Shown here: positions 35,005 through 44,198 of the stretch, piece after piece | Numbering within the stretch: the stretch's first letter is position 1 | Layout: each line of letters starts with the position of its first letter | Source: Marinihelvus sp942491555 | GTDB lineage: Bacteria; Pseudomonadota; Gammaproteobacteria; Xanthomonadales; SZUA-36 | Length of the DNA stretch: 64,000 nucleotides | Assembly (NCBI GenBank): GCA_942491555.1 | Contig: CALOBN010000005.1 | Location: forward strand, 868,001-932,000 | Direction: 5' to 3' | Position numbers and translations under genes: made by a program | The notes under the pieces: generated by a model | Told to the model about the DNA's origin: nothing | What the model saw: only the letters and a program-made list of their open reading frames with translations | Databases searched by the model: none

Positions 35005-35889
35005 ATGAGAACGGAAAACCTGCGTCGTCTTAACTTTCGCCACCTCTATTATTTCTGGACGGTGGCGCAGGAGGGGCACCTCACGCGCGCCGCGACCCGC
35101 CTGCATGTATCGCAGTCAGCTGTCTCCACACAGCTCCGTCAGCTGGAAGCAGAACTGGGTCATGAGCTGTTCTATCGCGAGGGGCGCAATCTTCGCCTCA
35201 CTGAAGTTGGTAGCCTGGTCCTGGGCTATGCAGACAATATCTTCAACCTCGGTGCGGAGTTGCTGGAAACGGTTCGAGGTGGGCAGGACAGCCAGGAGTT
35301 GCGGGTGGGCTCGGTGGCGACCTTGTCGCGTAACTTCCAGGAGAACCTTCTCAGCCCGGTGCTGCGTGATGCAGACCTTCACCTGGTGCTGGAATCGGCC
35401 GGCCTGGAGGAGTTGCTGGAACGTTTGCGGGTTCATCGCCTTGATTTGGTTCTGTCCAATACACCAGTAAGCGGCACTGATCGTATGCCATTGCGTTGCC
35501 GTCGTATCGCGCGCCAGTCGGTGTGCCTGGTCGGTACGCCGGGCCCGGGTCGCAAGCGCTACCGGTTTCCGGACGATCTCGGTGATAGCGCTTTGCTGTT
35601 GCCGGGAAGAAACAGCGACATCAGGACCCAGTTCGATCTGCTGTGTGAGCGCCTGCAGCTGCAGCCAAACATCGCCGCTGAAGTGGATGATATGGCCATG
35701 TTGCGCCTGCTGACCCGTGATTCGGGCAAGTTGGCGGTAGTCCCGGAAGTCGTCGTGCAGGATGAACTGGCCCAGGGCGTGCTCGAAAAACGGTGCGAGT
35801 TGCCGGATGTCTATGAGAATTTCTATGCCATTACCGCGCTCCGGCACTTCCAGCCCGCGCCCCTGAAGGCGATTCTGGCAGCCGCCTGA
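35005..35889 (+). CDS. LysR-family regulator, NhaR-like
   Basis: A 294-residue LysR regulator. The HTH is at the start (LNFRHLYYFWTVAQEGHLTRAA with QSAVSTQLRQLE), in the style of NhaR, followed by a ligand-binding domain. NhaR responds to sodium. Being 44 bases from the divergent sbtA start, it probably controls sbtAB, which depends on sodium; this is inference. The short intergenic region is AT-rich (ATATATAATAAATAAG), fitting promoters facing both ways. Confidence 0.88.
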   Translation: MRTENLRRLNFRHLYYFWTVAQEGHLTRAATRLHVSQSAVSTQLRQLEAELGHELFYREGRNLRLTEVGSLVLGYADNIFNLGAELLETVRGGQDSQELRVGSVATLSRNFQENLLSPVLRDADLHLVLESAGLEELLERLRVHRLDLVLSNTPVSGTDRMPLRCRRIARQSVCLVGTPGPGRKRYRFPDDLGDSALLLPGRNSDIRTQFDLLCERLQLQPNIAAEVDDMAMLRLLTRDSGKLAVVPEVVVQDELAQGVLEKRCELPDVYENFYAITALRHFQPAPLKAILAAA

Positions 35890-35956
35890 GCGGCTCCATG
35901 AAAGCGAAGGGCTGCCTGTGCTACCGTGCACACCAAACTGATTTGGAACCTGATCT

Positions 35957-36919
35957 ATGACGATGAGTGGACTACCGCACATGATGGAATACGACGGCGG
36001 TGTTGTGGCCGTGGACAGTGGCTACAACCGGCCCGATATGGCCGCCTGCTATCTGCTCGAGGGGCAGGGCGCAGTTGCCATTATTGAGACCGGCACCAAC
36101 GACAGTGTGCCGCGCCTGATGAAAGCACTGGAACATCGTGGCTGGGAGCCGGAGCAGGTTTCACATGTCATCGTGACGCATGTACACCTGGACCACGCCG
36201 GCGGCGCGGGAGCGATGATGCAGGCCTGCCCGAAGGCAACATTTGTTGTCCATCCGCGCGGCGCACGTCACATGATCGATCCGTCAAAACTCGAAGCCAG
36301 TGTGCGGCAGGTTTACGGCGATGAGATCTTTGACCGGGACTACGGTACCTTGCTGCCGATTCCCCAGGAGCGTGTTGTGGAGATGGGCGATGGGGCGACT
36401 CTGGAAGTCGGCGGCCGGGTTCTGGAATTTCATGACACCCCCGGTCATGCACGTCATCATTTCTGTATCTGGGATGAAGCCACGCGGGGCTGGTTTACCG
36501 GCGATACCTTTGGGCTCTCCTACCGTGAGCTGGATACCCGCAAGGGGCCGTTTACCTTTCCTACCACCACGCCCATTCAGTTCGATCCGGGCGCCCTGAA
36601 GCACTCCATCGAAAAGCTGATGAAAAAGGGTCCTGACTGGATGTATCTGACGCACTTCGGCCGCGTCGGCGATACCCCGCGCCTGGCTGGTGAGTTGTTA
36701 ACGCGCATTGATGAATTCGTGGCGATCGCGGAATTTTATTCAGATGCCGAGAATCGCAGCAAGGTCATTGTCTCTGCCATGCTCGATGGGCTGGAAGACG
36801 CCGCGCGCGCACACGGGGTGGTGATGAGCAGTGAAGATTTCCGTGCGATCGTGGCAGTCGATGTCAAACTCAATACCCAGGGCCTGGAGTTCTGGCTGGA
36901 TCACCGGGCGGATCGCTGA
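35957..36919 (+). CDS. Metallo-beta-lactamase-fold hydrolase
   Basis: A 320-residue MBL-fold enzyme. The zinc motif is THVHLDHAGG (residues about 73-80), followed by HDTPGHARHHFCIWDE and WFTGDTFGLSY, which hold the later ligands. The C-terminal half carries a helical extension. The reaction is not known; relatives include lactonases and glyoxalase II-like hydrolases. GGAA lies upstream of the ATG. A small hairpin (GGCGCA/TGCGCC, 36947-36961) lies just downstream and may end the transcript. Confidence 0.88.
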   Translation: MTMSGLPHMMEYDGGVVAVDSGYNRPDMAACYLLEGQGAVAIIETGTNDSVPRLMKALEHRGWEPEQVSHVIVTHVHLDHAGGAGAMMQACPKATFVVHPRGARHMIDPSKLEASVRQVYGDEIFDRDYGTLLPIPQERVVEMGDGATLEVGGRVLEFHDTPGHARHHFCIWDEATRGWFTGDTFGLSYRELDTRKGPFTFPTTTPIQFDPGALKHSIEKLMKKGPDWMYLTHFGRVGDTPRLAGELLTRIDEFVAIAEFYSDAENRSKVIVSAMLDGLEDAARAHGVVMSSEDFRAIVAVDVKLNTQGLEFWLDHRADR

Positions 36920-37039
36920 TCCTGACCTTGCAACCACACGTAGATTGGCGCACAATGCGCCGCTATTAAGGGGGGTCCAGCGGTGCTTCAGCAAGTAGCT
37001 GGGGAGGCCGACAACCAATAATGAGGACTCGCCCGACTC

Positions 37040-37291
37040 ATGTTTTCGCGCATTGAGATTACTTCCACCTTTGTTCCTCGGGGTACCGCTTTTCCCGGTC
37101 TGACCAGAAGTTTGACCTGGACGTGGTGTGTCTTGCCCGCGCTCCTGATTCTGCTTGTGGGAAGCGGATCGGTTCAGGCACAGGAACAAGCTTCAGGGCA
37201 AGGACCGAACGGCTGGTGGCTGTCTCTGGGGCTCTTAATTGTACTGACCGCCGGTCTGTACCTTCAGTCAACAAAAAGGCGGCCTGGATAA
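37040..37291 (+). CDS. Small membrane protein, unknown
   Basis: An 83-residue frame with two hydrophobic segments (WCVLPALLILLVGSGSVQAQ and WWLSLGLLIVLTAGLYLQ) and a positively charged end KRRPG. The first segment looks like a signal peptide ending VQAQ. The ribosome site is weak (GAGGA 12 bases before the ATG). No family is recognised. A good terminator follows, which supports a real transcript. Confidence 0.5.
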   Translation: MFSRIEITSTFVPRGTAFPGLTRSLTWTWCVLPALLILLVGSGSVQAQEQASGQGPNGWWLSLGLLIVLTAGLYLQSTKRRPG

Positions 37292-37330
37292 GTTCGGCGC
37301 CGCTATAAGAAAAGCAATAAAAATAACACT

Positions 37331-37358
37331 CGCCCGGTACGCCGGGCGTATTTCTTTT
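37331..37358 (+). terminator. Rho-independent terminator
   Basis: A perfect 7-bp GC stem, CGCCCGG-TACG-CCGGGCG, is followed by TATTTCTTTT. It ends the transcript of the small membrane protein, and an A-rich run upstream suits some termination in the reverse direction too. Confidence 0.9.
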
Positions 37359-37453
37359 CGGGATTTGTATTTGGGAAGGCGCAGTTCACGCGGGCTGTAA
37401 GCTATGCAGCAACACGCCGGTCTGCTTCAATTCCAATTGCCAGGAGTAATTCA

Positions 37454-38119
37454 ATGATCCGCATGCTGATTTCCATCCTCGCCGCGTTGCCGCTGAGCCT
37501 GTCTGCCGACACGGTGCTGCCTGACTCCGGTCGCACCGCCATTCATGCAAGCGCCGAGGAGGCGCAGCCCCTGATGGCCGGTATGCAAGCACCTGCTTTC
37601 CAAGTGCGCACCGCTGATGGTGAGCCCTTTGTCTTTGATCCCGAGGCAATGGACAGCCCTGTTGTGCTGACCTTCTTCCGTGGTGGCTGGTGCCCTTACT
37701 GCAATCTGCACCTTGCCGAGATGCGCAAGGCCGAGGCTGAATTAAAGGAGCTGGGATTTGAAGTCTGGTTCATGAGCATTGACCAGCCGGGTGTACTCAT
37801 AGAAAGCCTGGATGAACCGGATATCGGTTACACCCTTTTTAGTGACGCGCACATCAGCGCAACCCGCGCTTTTGGCCTCGCCTTTCGCGTTGATGACAGC
37901 ACGGTTGAACGCTACCAGGGATTCGGTATTGATCTCGAAGCCGCCTCGGGTGAAAACCACCACGTGTTACCTGTCCCCGCCACGTTCATTATCGGCGCGG
38001 ATGGCATCATCACGTTTGCGTATGCCAACCCGAGCTATGACATTCGCTTATCACCGGAAGTACTCCTGGCAGCCGCCAACGCCTACCAGGAAGACGCCGA
38101 CAAGCGCTTACGTCGTTAG
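37454..38119 (+). CDS. Exported AhpC/TSA-type peroxiredoxin-like protein
   Basis: A 221-residue thioredoxin-fold protein with a signal peptide (LISILAALPLSLSADT). The active site is FFRGGWCPYCNLHLAEM, a CPYC motif with the peroxiredoxin-like FFRG lead. VPATFIIGADGIITFAYANP is typical of AhpC/TSA proteins that act on peroxides or disulfides outside the cytoplasm. AGGAG lies 7 bases before the ATG. It stands alone. The 150 bases downstream hold nothing recognisable. Confidence 0.88.
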   Translation: MIRMLISILAALPLSLSADTVLPDSGRTAIHASAEEAQPLMAGMQAPAFQVRTADGEPFVFDPEAMDSPVVLTFFRGGWCPYCNLHLAEMRKAEAELKELGFEVWFMSIDQPGVLIESLDEPDIGYTLFSDAHISATRAFGLAFRVDDSTVERYQGFGIDLEAASGENHHVLPVPATFIIGADGIITFAYANPSYDIRLSPEVLLAAANAYQEDADKRLRR

Positions 38120-38270
38120 GGCCGGGAGAGCGAGGAAGACAACCACCCCCGGACCCACCGGAAGAATCAACCTATCGACATGGTGAAACTATCCCATTGT
38201 GAAACAGCGCAGCCGGTCTCGCCCGCAGGGCGAAGAAGGCAAACGAGAGAACAACAATGAAGCTACGTTA

Positions 38271-39644
38271 TTAAACAGCCCTCAAGTACCACTCGTAGTC
38301 GCGGTCTGTTACCTCGGAATGAAAAATATCCGCCTCTTCACGTTTGGCGATTCCGTATGTCTTGTGAAACTCCTTGCCAAAGTATTTTGGCAAGATCTTG
38401 GCGGCATCCCAGGCATCCAGGGCTTTTTCCCAGCGCACGGGCAGGGTGACTTCGTAGTCGATGTCTTCGCGTTCCGGCGTCATGGCACCGGGCTCCACCT
38501 TATTGGTGAGCCCATGGTGCAGGCCCGCCAGAATTGACGAGACAACCAGGTAGGGGCAGGCATCGGCACCGGAAACGCGGTGCTCGATGCGCCGGTTGGT
38601 CTGGCCGGAGACCGGAATACGCAGTGCCAGGTCCCGATGATTGGGGCCCCAGTTGGGTGTTGCAGGCACGAAATAGCCGGGGGCGTAACGGCGATAGCTG
38701 TTCGCGTTGGGCGCAAATACTGCCATTGACTCACTCATGGTGGTGGCCATGCCACCGATGGCGTAGCGCAACTGGTCCGACCAGGGGCCATCAGCGCTTT
38801 CGCCGGAAAAAATATTGTTACCGTCCTCATCAAGCACGCTGGCATGGATATGCAGTCCCGACCCGGCATGTTCCTGAAACGGTTTGGCCATGAAAGTGGC
38901 TGACAGACCATTCTTCTTTGCCGCTGCTTTAACCGCCCGCTTTAACAGAATCGCATGGTCACAGGCGAGAATCGGGTCATCCACGTGCTGCAGATTTACC
39001 TCGAACTGTCCTGGCGAGTATTCGGCCAGGGCGGCGCCGGCTGGAATATTCTGTATGCGGCAGTAATTGTCGAGATCAACCAGGAAGGGCGCCACATCGT
39101 CCAGATCATCAAAACTGCCAAATTGCACGCCCAGCTGATCCCAGTCGGATCCGGCAATTTTCGGGTGTCGGGGAATGAACGTGTCCCCGTCGTAGTCGAC
39201 CAGGTAGAACTCCATCTCGGTCGCCAGCACCGGGTACAGACCCATCTCGTTCAGAGGCTTGAGCGCTTCCTTGAGCATATTGCGCGGGTCAAGGAAAAAC
39301 GGCCTGCCGTCGAATTCCTGCAGCTCCAGCATGACCTGGGCAGTGGGCACGCTGGCCCAGGGAACCGAGCACAGTGAACCGGGGATGGCCACGCTGCGTA
39401 TGTCGGGATCACCATCATGGGCGCCATATTTAAGGTTTTCTGCCGCCTCCCCACGGGAGTTGAGAAAGGCCACGGATGCGCAGAAATTCGCACCTTTTTC
39501 GAAGGGCTTGCGAAAATCTTCTACCGGCAGTCGTTTGCCGCGGATGATGCCGTTAATGTCGGCGGCGAAAGCGTCCATGAAGCGTGTTTCCGGATGTTCC
39601 TCCAAAAATTGCTCGAATTCCCCGAGTAAGGCATCGTCCGTCAT
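38271..39644 (-). CDS. Glutamine-synthetase-family protein (gamma-glutamylpolyamine synthetase type)
   Basis: A 457-residue enzyme of the GS fold, closest in style to PuuA: it would join glutamate to an amine using ATP. Seen: ATEMEFYLVD (metal Glu), LAEYSPGQFEVNLQH, MAKPFQEHAGSGLHIHAS (metal His) and the catalytic NRRIEHRVSGADACPYLV. Unlike GlnA it lacks the tyrosine adenylylation site. It is the last gene of the eight-gene minus-strand unit and overlaps the enoyl-CoA hydratase stop by 4 bases. Together with PuuC-like and PuuB-like proteins nearby it points to amine catabolism by gamma-glutamylation. The amine is unknown. Confidence 0.9.
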   Translation of the reverse strand: MTDDALLGEFEQFLEEHPETRFMDAFAADINGIIRGKRLPVEDFRKPFEKGANFCASVAFLNSRGEAAENLKYGAHDGDPDIRSVAIPGSLCSVPWASVPTAQVMLELQEFDGRPFFLDPRNMLKEALKPLNEMGLYPVLATEMEFYLVDYDGDTFIPRHPKIAGSDWDQLGVQFGSFDDLDDVAPFLVDLDNYCRIQNIPAGAALAEYSPGQFEVNLQHVDDPILACDHAILLKRAVKAAAKKNGLSATFMAKPFQEHAGSGLHIHASVLDEDGNNIFSGESADGPWSDQLRYAIGGMATTMSESMAVFAPNANSYRRYAPGYFVPATPNWGPNHRDLALRIPVSGQTNRRIEHRVSGADACPYLVVSSILAGLHHGLTNKVEPGAMTPEREDIDYEVTLPVRWEKALDAWDAAKILPKYFGKEFHKTYGIAKREEADIFHSEVTDRDYEWYLRAV

Positions 39645-40480
39645 GGCTCTTCCTCTGCTGCTGTTTTTGTAATGTGTTTGTCACGCCACGCAAGGGCAGC
39701 GGCCAGACCGTCGCTTTGCAAGCGTCGATGAAATTCCGTGGTTTCCGCACTTGGCTCACGTTCGACCGTGATGCAATGGCGCACGCCTGCGGCCATGGCT
39801 TCGCGGAAACCGGCTTTATCATAACCGTCCTTGATGGCCAGGCGCGCATGGCGCACCGCATGCGCGTCGTTCCGCGCCACGTCCATGGCCAGTGCGCGCG
39901 CCGCATTGTGAAGCTGATCGGGAGGCACCACCCGGTTTACCAGGCCCCAGTCCCCGGCACGTTTTGCGTCAAATCGCTGTTCACCCCGCAACACCAGCTC
40001 TGCGGCCCGCCGCGGCCCGCAGAACCAGGGCAACAGCATGGCGACCACGCCGCTGCCAAACGTCACTTCCGGTTCGCCGAAGCGGCTGTCTTCAGCGGCT
40101 ACACATAGATCGCAGGCCAGCATCAGCTCGAAGGAGCCACCAAGACAGGCGCCCTGAACAGCGGCAATGACCGGCTTCTCTGCATCCCAGAAGCGCATGA
40201 TGAAGTTGAAATCCCGTTGGATTTCTGCGCTTACCGCATCCTCGCCGGCCTGTGGCTGGTAGGTTTCCGAAAGGTCAAAACCGGCAGAGAATGCGCGACC
40301 GGCGCCGGCCAGAATGATGGCGCGTACCGATGGGTCTGCCTCCGCGCGCCGGAGCGCCTCCAGCAGGCCGCGAATCATCGCGTCATCAATGGCGTTGAGC
40401 TTGTGGTCCCGGTCCATGGTGATTGTTGCGATCGGTCCATCCACCTCGTAACGCACCCGTGCTGTGCCTATGTCGCTCAT
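39641..40480 (-). CDS. Enoyl-CoA hydratase/isomerase family protein
   Basis: A 279-residue crotonase-fold enzyme. Seen: ATITMDRDHKLNAIDDAM, the oxyanion hole region LAGAGRAFSAGFDLSE, and VQGACLGGSFELMLACD. GEPEVTFGSGVV has the glutamate typical of hydratases. I begin at the ATG 40480, with GAGG upstream; the frame runs to 40645 but overlaps the aldehyde dehydrogenase end. It likely hydrates an enoyl-CoA produced by the divergent acyl-CoA dehydrogenase. It overlaps the GS gene. Confidence 0.9.
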   Translation of the reverse strand: MSDIGTARVRYEVDGPIATITMDRDHKLNAIDDAMIRGLLEALRRAEADPSVRAIILAGAGRAFSAGFDLSETYQPQAGEDAVSAEIQRDFNFIMRFWDAEKPVIAAVQGACLGGSFELMLACDLCVAAEDSRFGEPEVTFGSGVVAMLLPWFCGPRRAAELVLRGEQRFDAKRAGDWGLVNRVVPPDQLHNAARALAMDVARNDAHAVRHARLAIKDGYDKAGFREAMAAGVRHCITVEREPSAETTEFHRRLQSDGLAAALAWRDKHITKTAAEEEP

Positions 40481-40487
40481 CTCAACC

Positions 40488-42011
40488 TCAGGAGGACAGC
40501 TGCACCCAGCAGGCCTTGGTCTGCGTATAACTCTTGAAGCTGTCCATGCATGCATCCCGCGCGTTGCCGGACTGCTTCCAGCCACCGAAAGGCAAGGTGA
40601 AATCGCCCAGGTCGTAACCATTGACGTACACCATGCCGGCCTCAATGCGTTTCACCAGATGCATGGCGCGGTCGATATCGCGGGTCCAGACGCTGGCGGC
40701 CAGCCCGTACTCCGTGTCGTTGGCAATGGCGAGCGCCTCATCCACATCATCAAAGGGAATGACACTGGCTACGGGGCCGAAAATCTCCTGTTGGGCGACG
40801 CTCATATCGCGACGCACATCCGCCAGCAAGGTCGGGTTCACAAAGGCGCCGGGCTCCAGCATGGATGGCGCATCGCCGCCAAATACCAGGCGCGCACCTT
40901 CTTCCCGGCCCGCATTGATCATTCCAAGCACCCGTTGCTGGTCTGCTTTGGTTACCAGGGGGCCCATGCTGGTTGCCGGGTCCAGCGGGTTACCGGGCTG
41001 GTAGGCGTGTTCGCCCTCGGCCTGAAAGCGTTCGAGAAACTCGTCATAGATGGAACGTTCCACCAGCAGCCGCGAGCCCGCGTTACAGACCTCGCCCATG
41101 TTTTCATAGATGCCGCCATAGGCGGCTTCAATGGCTGCGCCCATGTCAGGCAGGTCAGCCAGAAACAGCTGCGGTGATTTACCACCACATTCGAGGCCGA
41201 CATGTTTCAGGTTCGACTGGCCGGCGTACTGCATGATCAGTTTGCCCACCACCGTGGAGCCGGTGAAAGTCAGCTTGCGAACATCCATGTGCAGCGCCAG
41301 TGCCTTGCCTGCCTGTTCGCCGAGGCCGTTGACCACGTTAAAGATGCCGGCCGGCCCGCCGGCCTCCATGAACAGCTGCGCCAGCCGGACCGCGCTCAGC
41401 GGCGACTGCTCGGCCGGTTTAAGGACCAGCGCATTACCGGCGGCCAGGGCCGGGGCAAACTTCCAGGCGGCCATAAGCTGCGGATAATTCCAGGGCGTAA
41501 TCGCCCCGACCACGCCCAATGGCTGGCGCAGGACCAGGCCGAGCTTGTCATCGGCCGTATTGGTTACCGATCCATCGACTTTATCGATGCACTCGGCCAT
41601 AAAGCGGATCGTTTCCGCGACCAGGGGAATATCCACTTCGATCATGTCGCTGATGGGCTTGCCCATATCCAGGGTATCCAGGATGGCCAGCTCCTCGGCG
41701 TTGGCCTCCACCAGGCCGGCAAAGCGGAACAGCACACGCATGCGCTCGCGGGGGTCCATGCGCGACCAGTGTCCTGCCTCGAAGGCGCGTTTAGCGGCGA
41801 CGACCGCGCGGTCGATATCTTTGACCGTGCCCGCGGACATCTCTGCCAGCACCTCGCCGGTGGCAGGGTTGATCGTCTCAAAGCGCCCCCCGTCGATCGA
41901 ATCACACAGTTCCCCGTCGATAAAATGGCGGGTCTCAAAGCGGCCCGCAAGACCGTCGGCGATGGTTTGCCAGTCAGCCAGGGAGTGATTTGCAATACGT
42001 TCAAGGCTCAT
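40488..42011 (-). CDS. NAD(P)-dependent aldehyde dehydrogenase (PuuC/betaine-aldehyde type)
   Basis: A 507-residue enzyme that oxidises an aldehyde to the acid. Catalytic residues are seen in LECGGKSPQLF (Glu) and GEVCNAGSRLL (Cys); cofactor motifs are VVGAITPWNYP and FTGSTVVGK. Full length for the family. It overlaps the acyl-CoA synthetase stop by 4 bases. In this cluster it would turn an amino aldehyde or semialdehyde into the acid before CoA activation. Confidence 0.95.
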   Translation of the reverse strand: MSLERIANHSLADWQTIADGLAGRFETRHFIDGELCDSIDGGRFETINPATGEVLAEMSAGTVKDIDRAVVAAKRAFEAGHWSRMDPRERMRVLFRFAGLVEANAEELAILDTLDMGKPISDMIEVDIPLVAETIRFMAECIDKVDGSVTNTADDKLGLVLRQPLGVVGAITPWNYPQLMAAWKFAPALAAGNALVLKPAEQSPLSAVRLAQLFMEAGGPAGIFNVVNGLGEQAGKALALHMDVRKLTFTGSTVVGKLIMQYAGQSNLKHVGLECGGKSPQLFLADLPDMGAAIEAAYGGIYENMGEVCNAGSRLLVERSIYDEFLERFQAEGEHAYQPGNPLDPATSMGPLVTKADQQRVLGMINAGREEGARLVFGGDAPSMLEPGAFVNPTLLADVRRDMSVAQQEIFGPVASVIPFDDVDEALAIANDTEYGLAASVWTRDIDRAMHLVKRIEAGMVYVNGYDLGDFTLPFGGWKQSGNARDACMDSFKSYTQTKACWVQLSS

Positions 42012-44137
42012 GAGGCCCTCCGGTCAGTTGATGAGTCCAGGTCTGCCGGTGCACCCGACGGTGCCGGCAAAATCAAGGCGTCCACAGCCAGGCAGCCTGA
42101 CTCATGGACCAGTATGGGGTTCAGATCCAGCTCGGAAATCACGTCACCGAGCTGCTCAACAATAACGGAAAATCGCGCGGCGCAGTCTGCAAACGCCTCC
42201 AGGTCGGGCCCCGGCTTGCCCCGGCCCGGTGTAAGCAGGGCGTTCAGGCGCAAGCAGCCCAGCAAACGGTGCGCCTCGGCCTGGTCAAAGGGCGGTACGG
42301 CACACACCGTGTCGTTCAGCGCCTCCAGCGAGACACCACCAAAGCCGAGCACGACCAGAGGGCCGAAATGCTGGTCGCGGATCATGCCGAGGAAGAGTTC
42401 AGTGCCGCCCGGCGGAAGCATGCGCGCAACAATCACTTGCGGCCCCAGGCGCGCGGACAGATCTTCCCAGGCCCGCGCGAGGTCGGCCTCGTCAGCCAGG
42501 TCAAGATGGACACCCTGGACATCGCTCTTGTGATGTAAACCTGATTGCGCACTTTTCAGAACCACGGGAAAACCGAGTTGCCGGGCTGCTTCCCGGACCC
42601 CGGCCTCGCTGTTGGCGCTCAGCGTCCGGTTACAGGGCAGGCCGCAATCGGCCAATAGCTGCAGTGCCCGGGCCTCGCCAATGGCTTCATCACCGGTCAA
42701 AGCATTTTTAAGCGCCATTACGGGCACCTTATCGACGTGTGGGGGTCGCATGGGTGCGCGGCTCCTTGCATCGCGCCAGGCGAGGAGCGCGCGCACAGCC
42801 ACGAGAAACGGACGCAAACCATCCACCACGGGGAAGCCTTCGCGGGTAATGCTGACTGCCACCGGGTCCGCGCCGCTGCCCTGGTGATTGGCAATCAAAA
42901 CGGCCGGTTTGCCCGATGCTGCATGACCGGCGCGCAGGTACTGAAGGTACTCCGGGTATATTTTTGACAGCGGTGCCCGGTCGTGAACCACGGCACCGAT
43001 GGCCGCGCCCGGGTCCTGCATCATGATGGCCAGGCAGTCGGCCATGGCCCGGTCTGAATCAGGGCCTCCGGCGCCCCAGCCATCAAGCGGGTTAACCGCC
43101 GGCAGGCCGGGGTCAAGCCGTTGTTCCAGTGCTGCGATGCTTGCATCGCAAAGCTCGGTGAGGGGTGTATTCACCTCATCAGCCAGATCGATCAACAGCT
43201 GTCGCTCACCACCCGAGTCATGCAGGGTCACGAGCCCGCCTTCCGCGGGTACCGGGTGTGGCTGGGCAAATATCATGAGCGCGGTCGTCAGTTCGTGCAT
43301 ATCGCTCACGCGCTGCACCCCATAGCGATCGAATATAGCGTTGAATGCCGCGTCTTCCCCCGCTACCGCGCCGGAGTGTGACTGGGCCAGGCGCGCGGAC
43401 AGGGCGGTGCGGCCAACTTTGACTGCCACGACCGGGATGCCGCGCTGCAATGCTTTGTCCAGCACCGCCACCAGGCCTTCAGGGTCGCGCGCCGTCTCAA
43501 GGAACAGTCCGATGGCGCGGGGTTGATGTTCCTCGATCGCAAAATCCATGTAATCCGCGACCCCAACGGTGAACTCGCTACCAGTCGATACCGCCAGGTT
43601 GAAATCAATTCGCTCCTCGCAGTCCACGATGCCGGACATGCCGGCACCGGATTGACTGATGAGGGTTACGTTTCCTCCGGGCGCATGGTTGTCCCGCGTA
43701 TCAAAACCACAAACCCAGACCCTGTCGCGCGGGTTATAAAACCCCATACCGTTTGGCCCGCACGCGAGTAAGCCCGCCGCAATGATGCGCTGGCGAATGC
43801 GGTTCGAAAAGTCAGGGTCGCCCTCGACAATAAGTTGGGACATCAGCGTGATGGCCTTTGCCCCATGCTCAATCGCGCTTTCCAGCGCCTGTTCAAGGTG
43901 CCGGTCGGCCAGGCAGAACACAACGTGATCTGCCGTTTCAGGCAGGGCATCGAGCCCGGCAAAGCAAGGTAGCCCAAGGGCGGTCTCACGCCCTGGGTTG
44001 ACCGGATAGACCGGACCGGGAAAGCGACCGGTCTGAAGGTTTTTAAGGGTCAGCTGGCCCACCGCGCCTTCGCGCTCGCTGGCGCCGATCACGGCAATAG
44101 AGCGCGGGCGCAGCAGCGGGTCCAGGCGGTGACTCAT
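42008..44137 (-). CDS. ADP-forming acyl-CoA synthetase (acetate-CoA ligase family)
   Basis: A 709-residue single-chain enzyme that makes an acyl-CoA from acid, CoA and ATP. Order: CoA-binding domain (RSIAVIGASEREGAVGQLTLKNL), succinyl-CoA-ligase-like domains with GGNVTLISQSGAG and AQSHSGAVAGEDAAF (site of the phospho-histidine region in the family), then a C-terminal ATP-grasp domain (FPVVLKSAQSGLHHKSDVQG, GFGGVSLE). No acetyltransferase domain follows, so it is not the Pat-type fusion. It would supply the CoA ester for the acyl-CoA dehydrogenase and hydratase of this cluster. Confidence 0.9.
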   Translation of the reverse strand: MSHRLDPLLRPRSIAVIGASEREGAVGQLTLKNLQTGRFPGPVYPVNPGRETALGLPCFAGLDALPETADHVVFCLADRHLEQALESAIEHGAKAITLMSQLIVEGDPDFSNRIRQRIIAAGLLACGPNGMGFYNPRDRVWVCGFDTRDNHAPGGNVTLISQSGAGMSGIVDCEERIDFNLAVSTGSEFTVGVADYMDFAIEEHQPRAIGLFLETARDPEGLVAVLDKALQRGIPVVAVKVGRTALSARLAQSHSGAVAGEDAAFNAIFDRYGVQRVSDMHELTTALMIFAQPHPVPAEGGLVTLHDSGGERQLLIDLADEVNTPLTELCDASIAALEQRLDPGLPAVNPLDGWGAGGPDSDRAMADCLAIMMQDPGAAIGAVVHDRAPLSKIYPEYLQYLRAGHAASGKPAVLIANHQGSGADPVAVSITREGFPVVDGLRPFLVAVRALLAWRDARSRAPMRPPHVDKVPVMALKNALTGDEAIGEARALQLLADCGLPCNRTLSANSEAGVREAARQLGFPVVLKSAQSGLHHKSDVQGVHLDLADEADLARAWEDLSARLGPQVIVARMLPPGGTELFLGMIRDQHFGPLVVLGFGGVSLEALNDTVCAVPPFDQAEAHRLLGCLRLNALLTPGRGKPGPDLEAFADCAARFSVIVEQLGDVISELDLNPILVHESGCLAVDALILPAPSGAPADLDSSTDRRAS

Positions 44138-44198
44138 AAGGGCACCAGTCTCCGGGCCAGGTCAGCAACAGGTGGTCGCGGCGCGCACATGCAGCCGA

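Noticed and set aside
36980..37030. Possible riboswitch before the small membrane protein (hairpin CAGC-AAGTA-GCTG)
   Set aside because: The stem is only 4 bp and no known riboswitch consensus is matched.
40464..42533. Long plus-strand frames opposite the aldehyde dehydrogenase and CoA synthetase
   Set aside because: Antisense shadows of strongly conserved enzymes with intact catalytic motifs.
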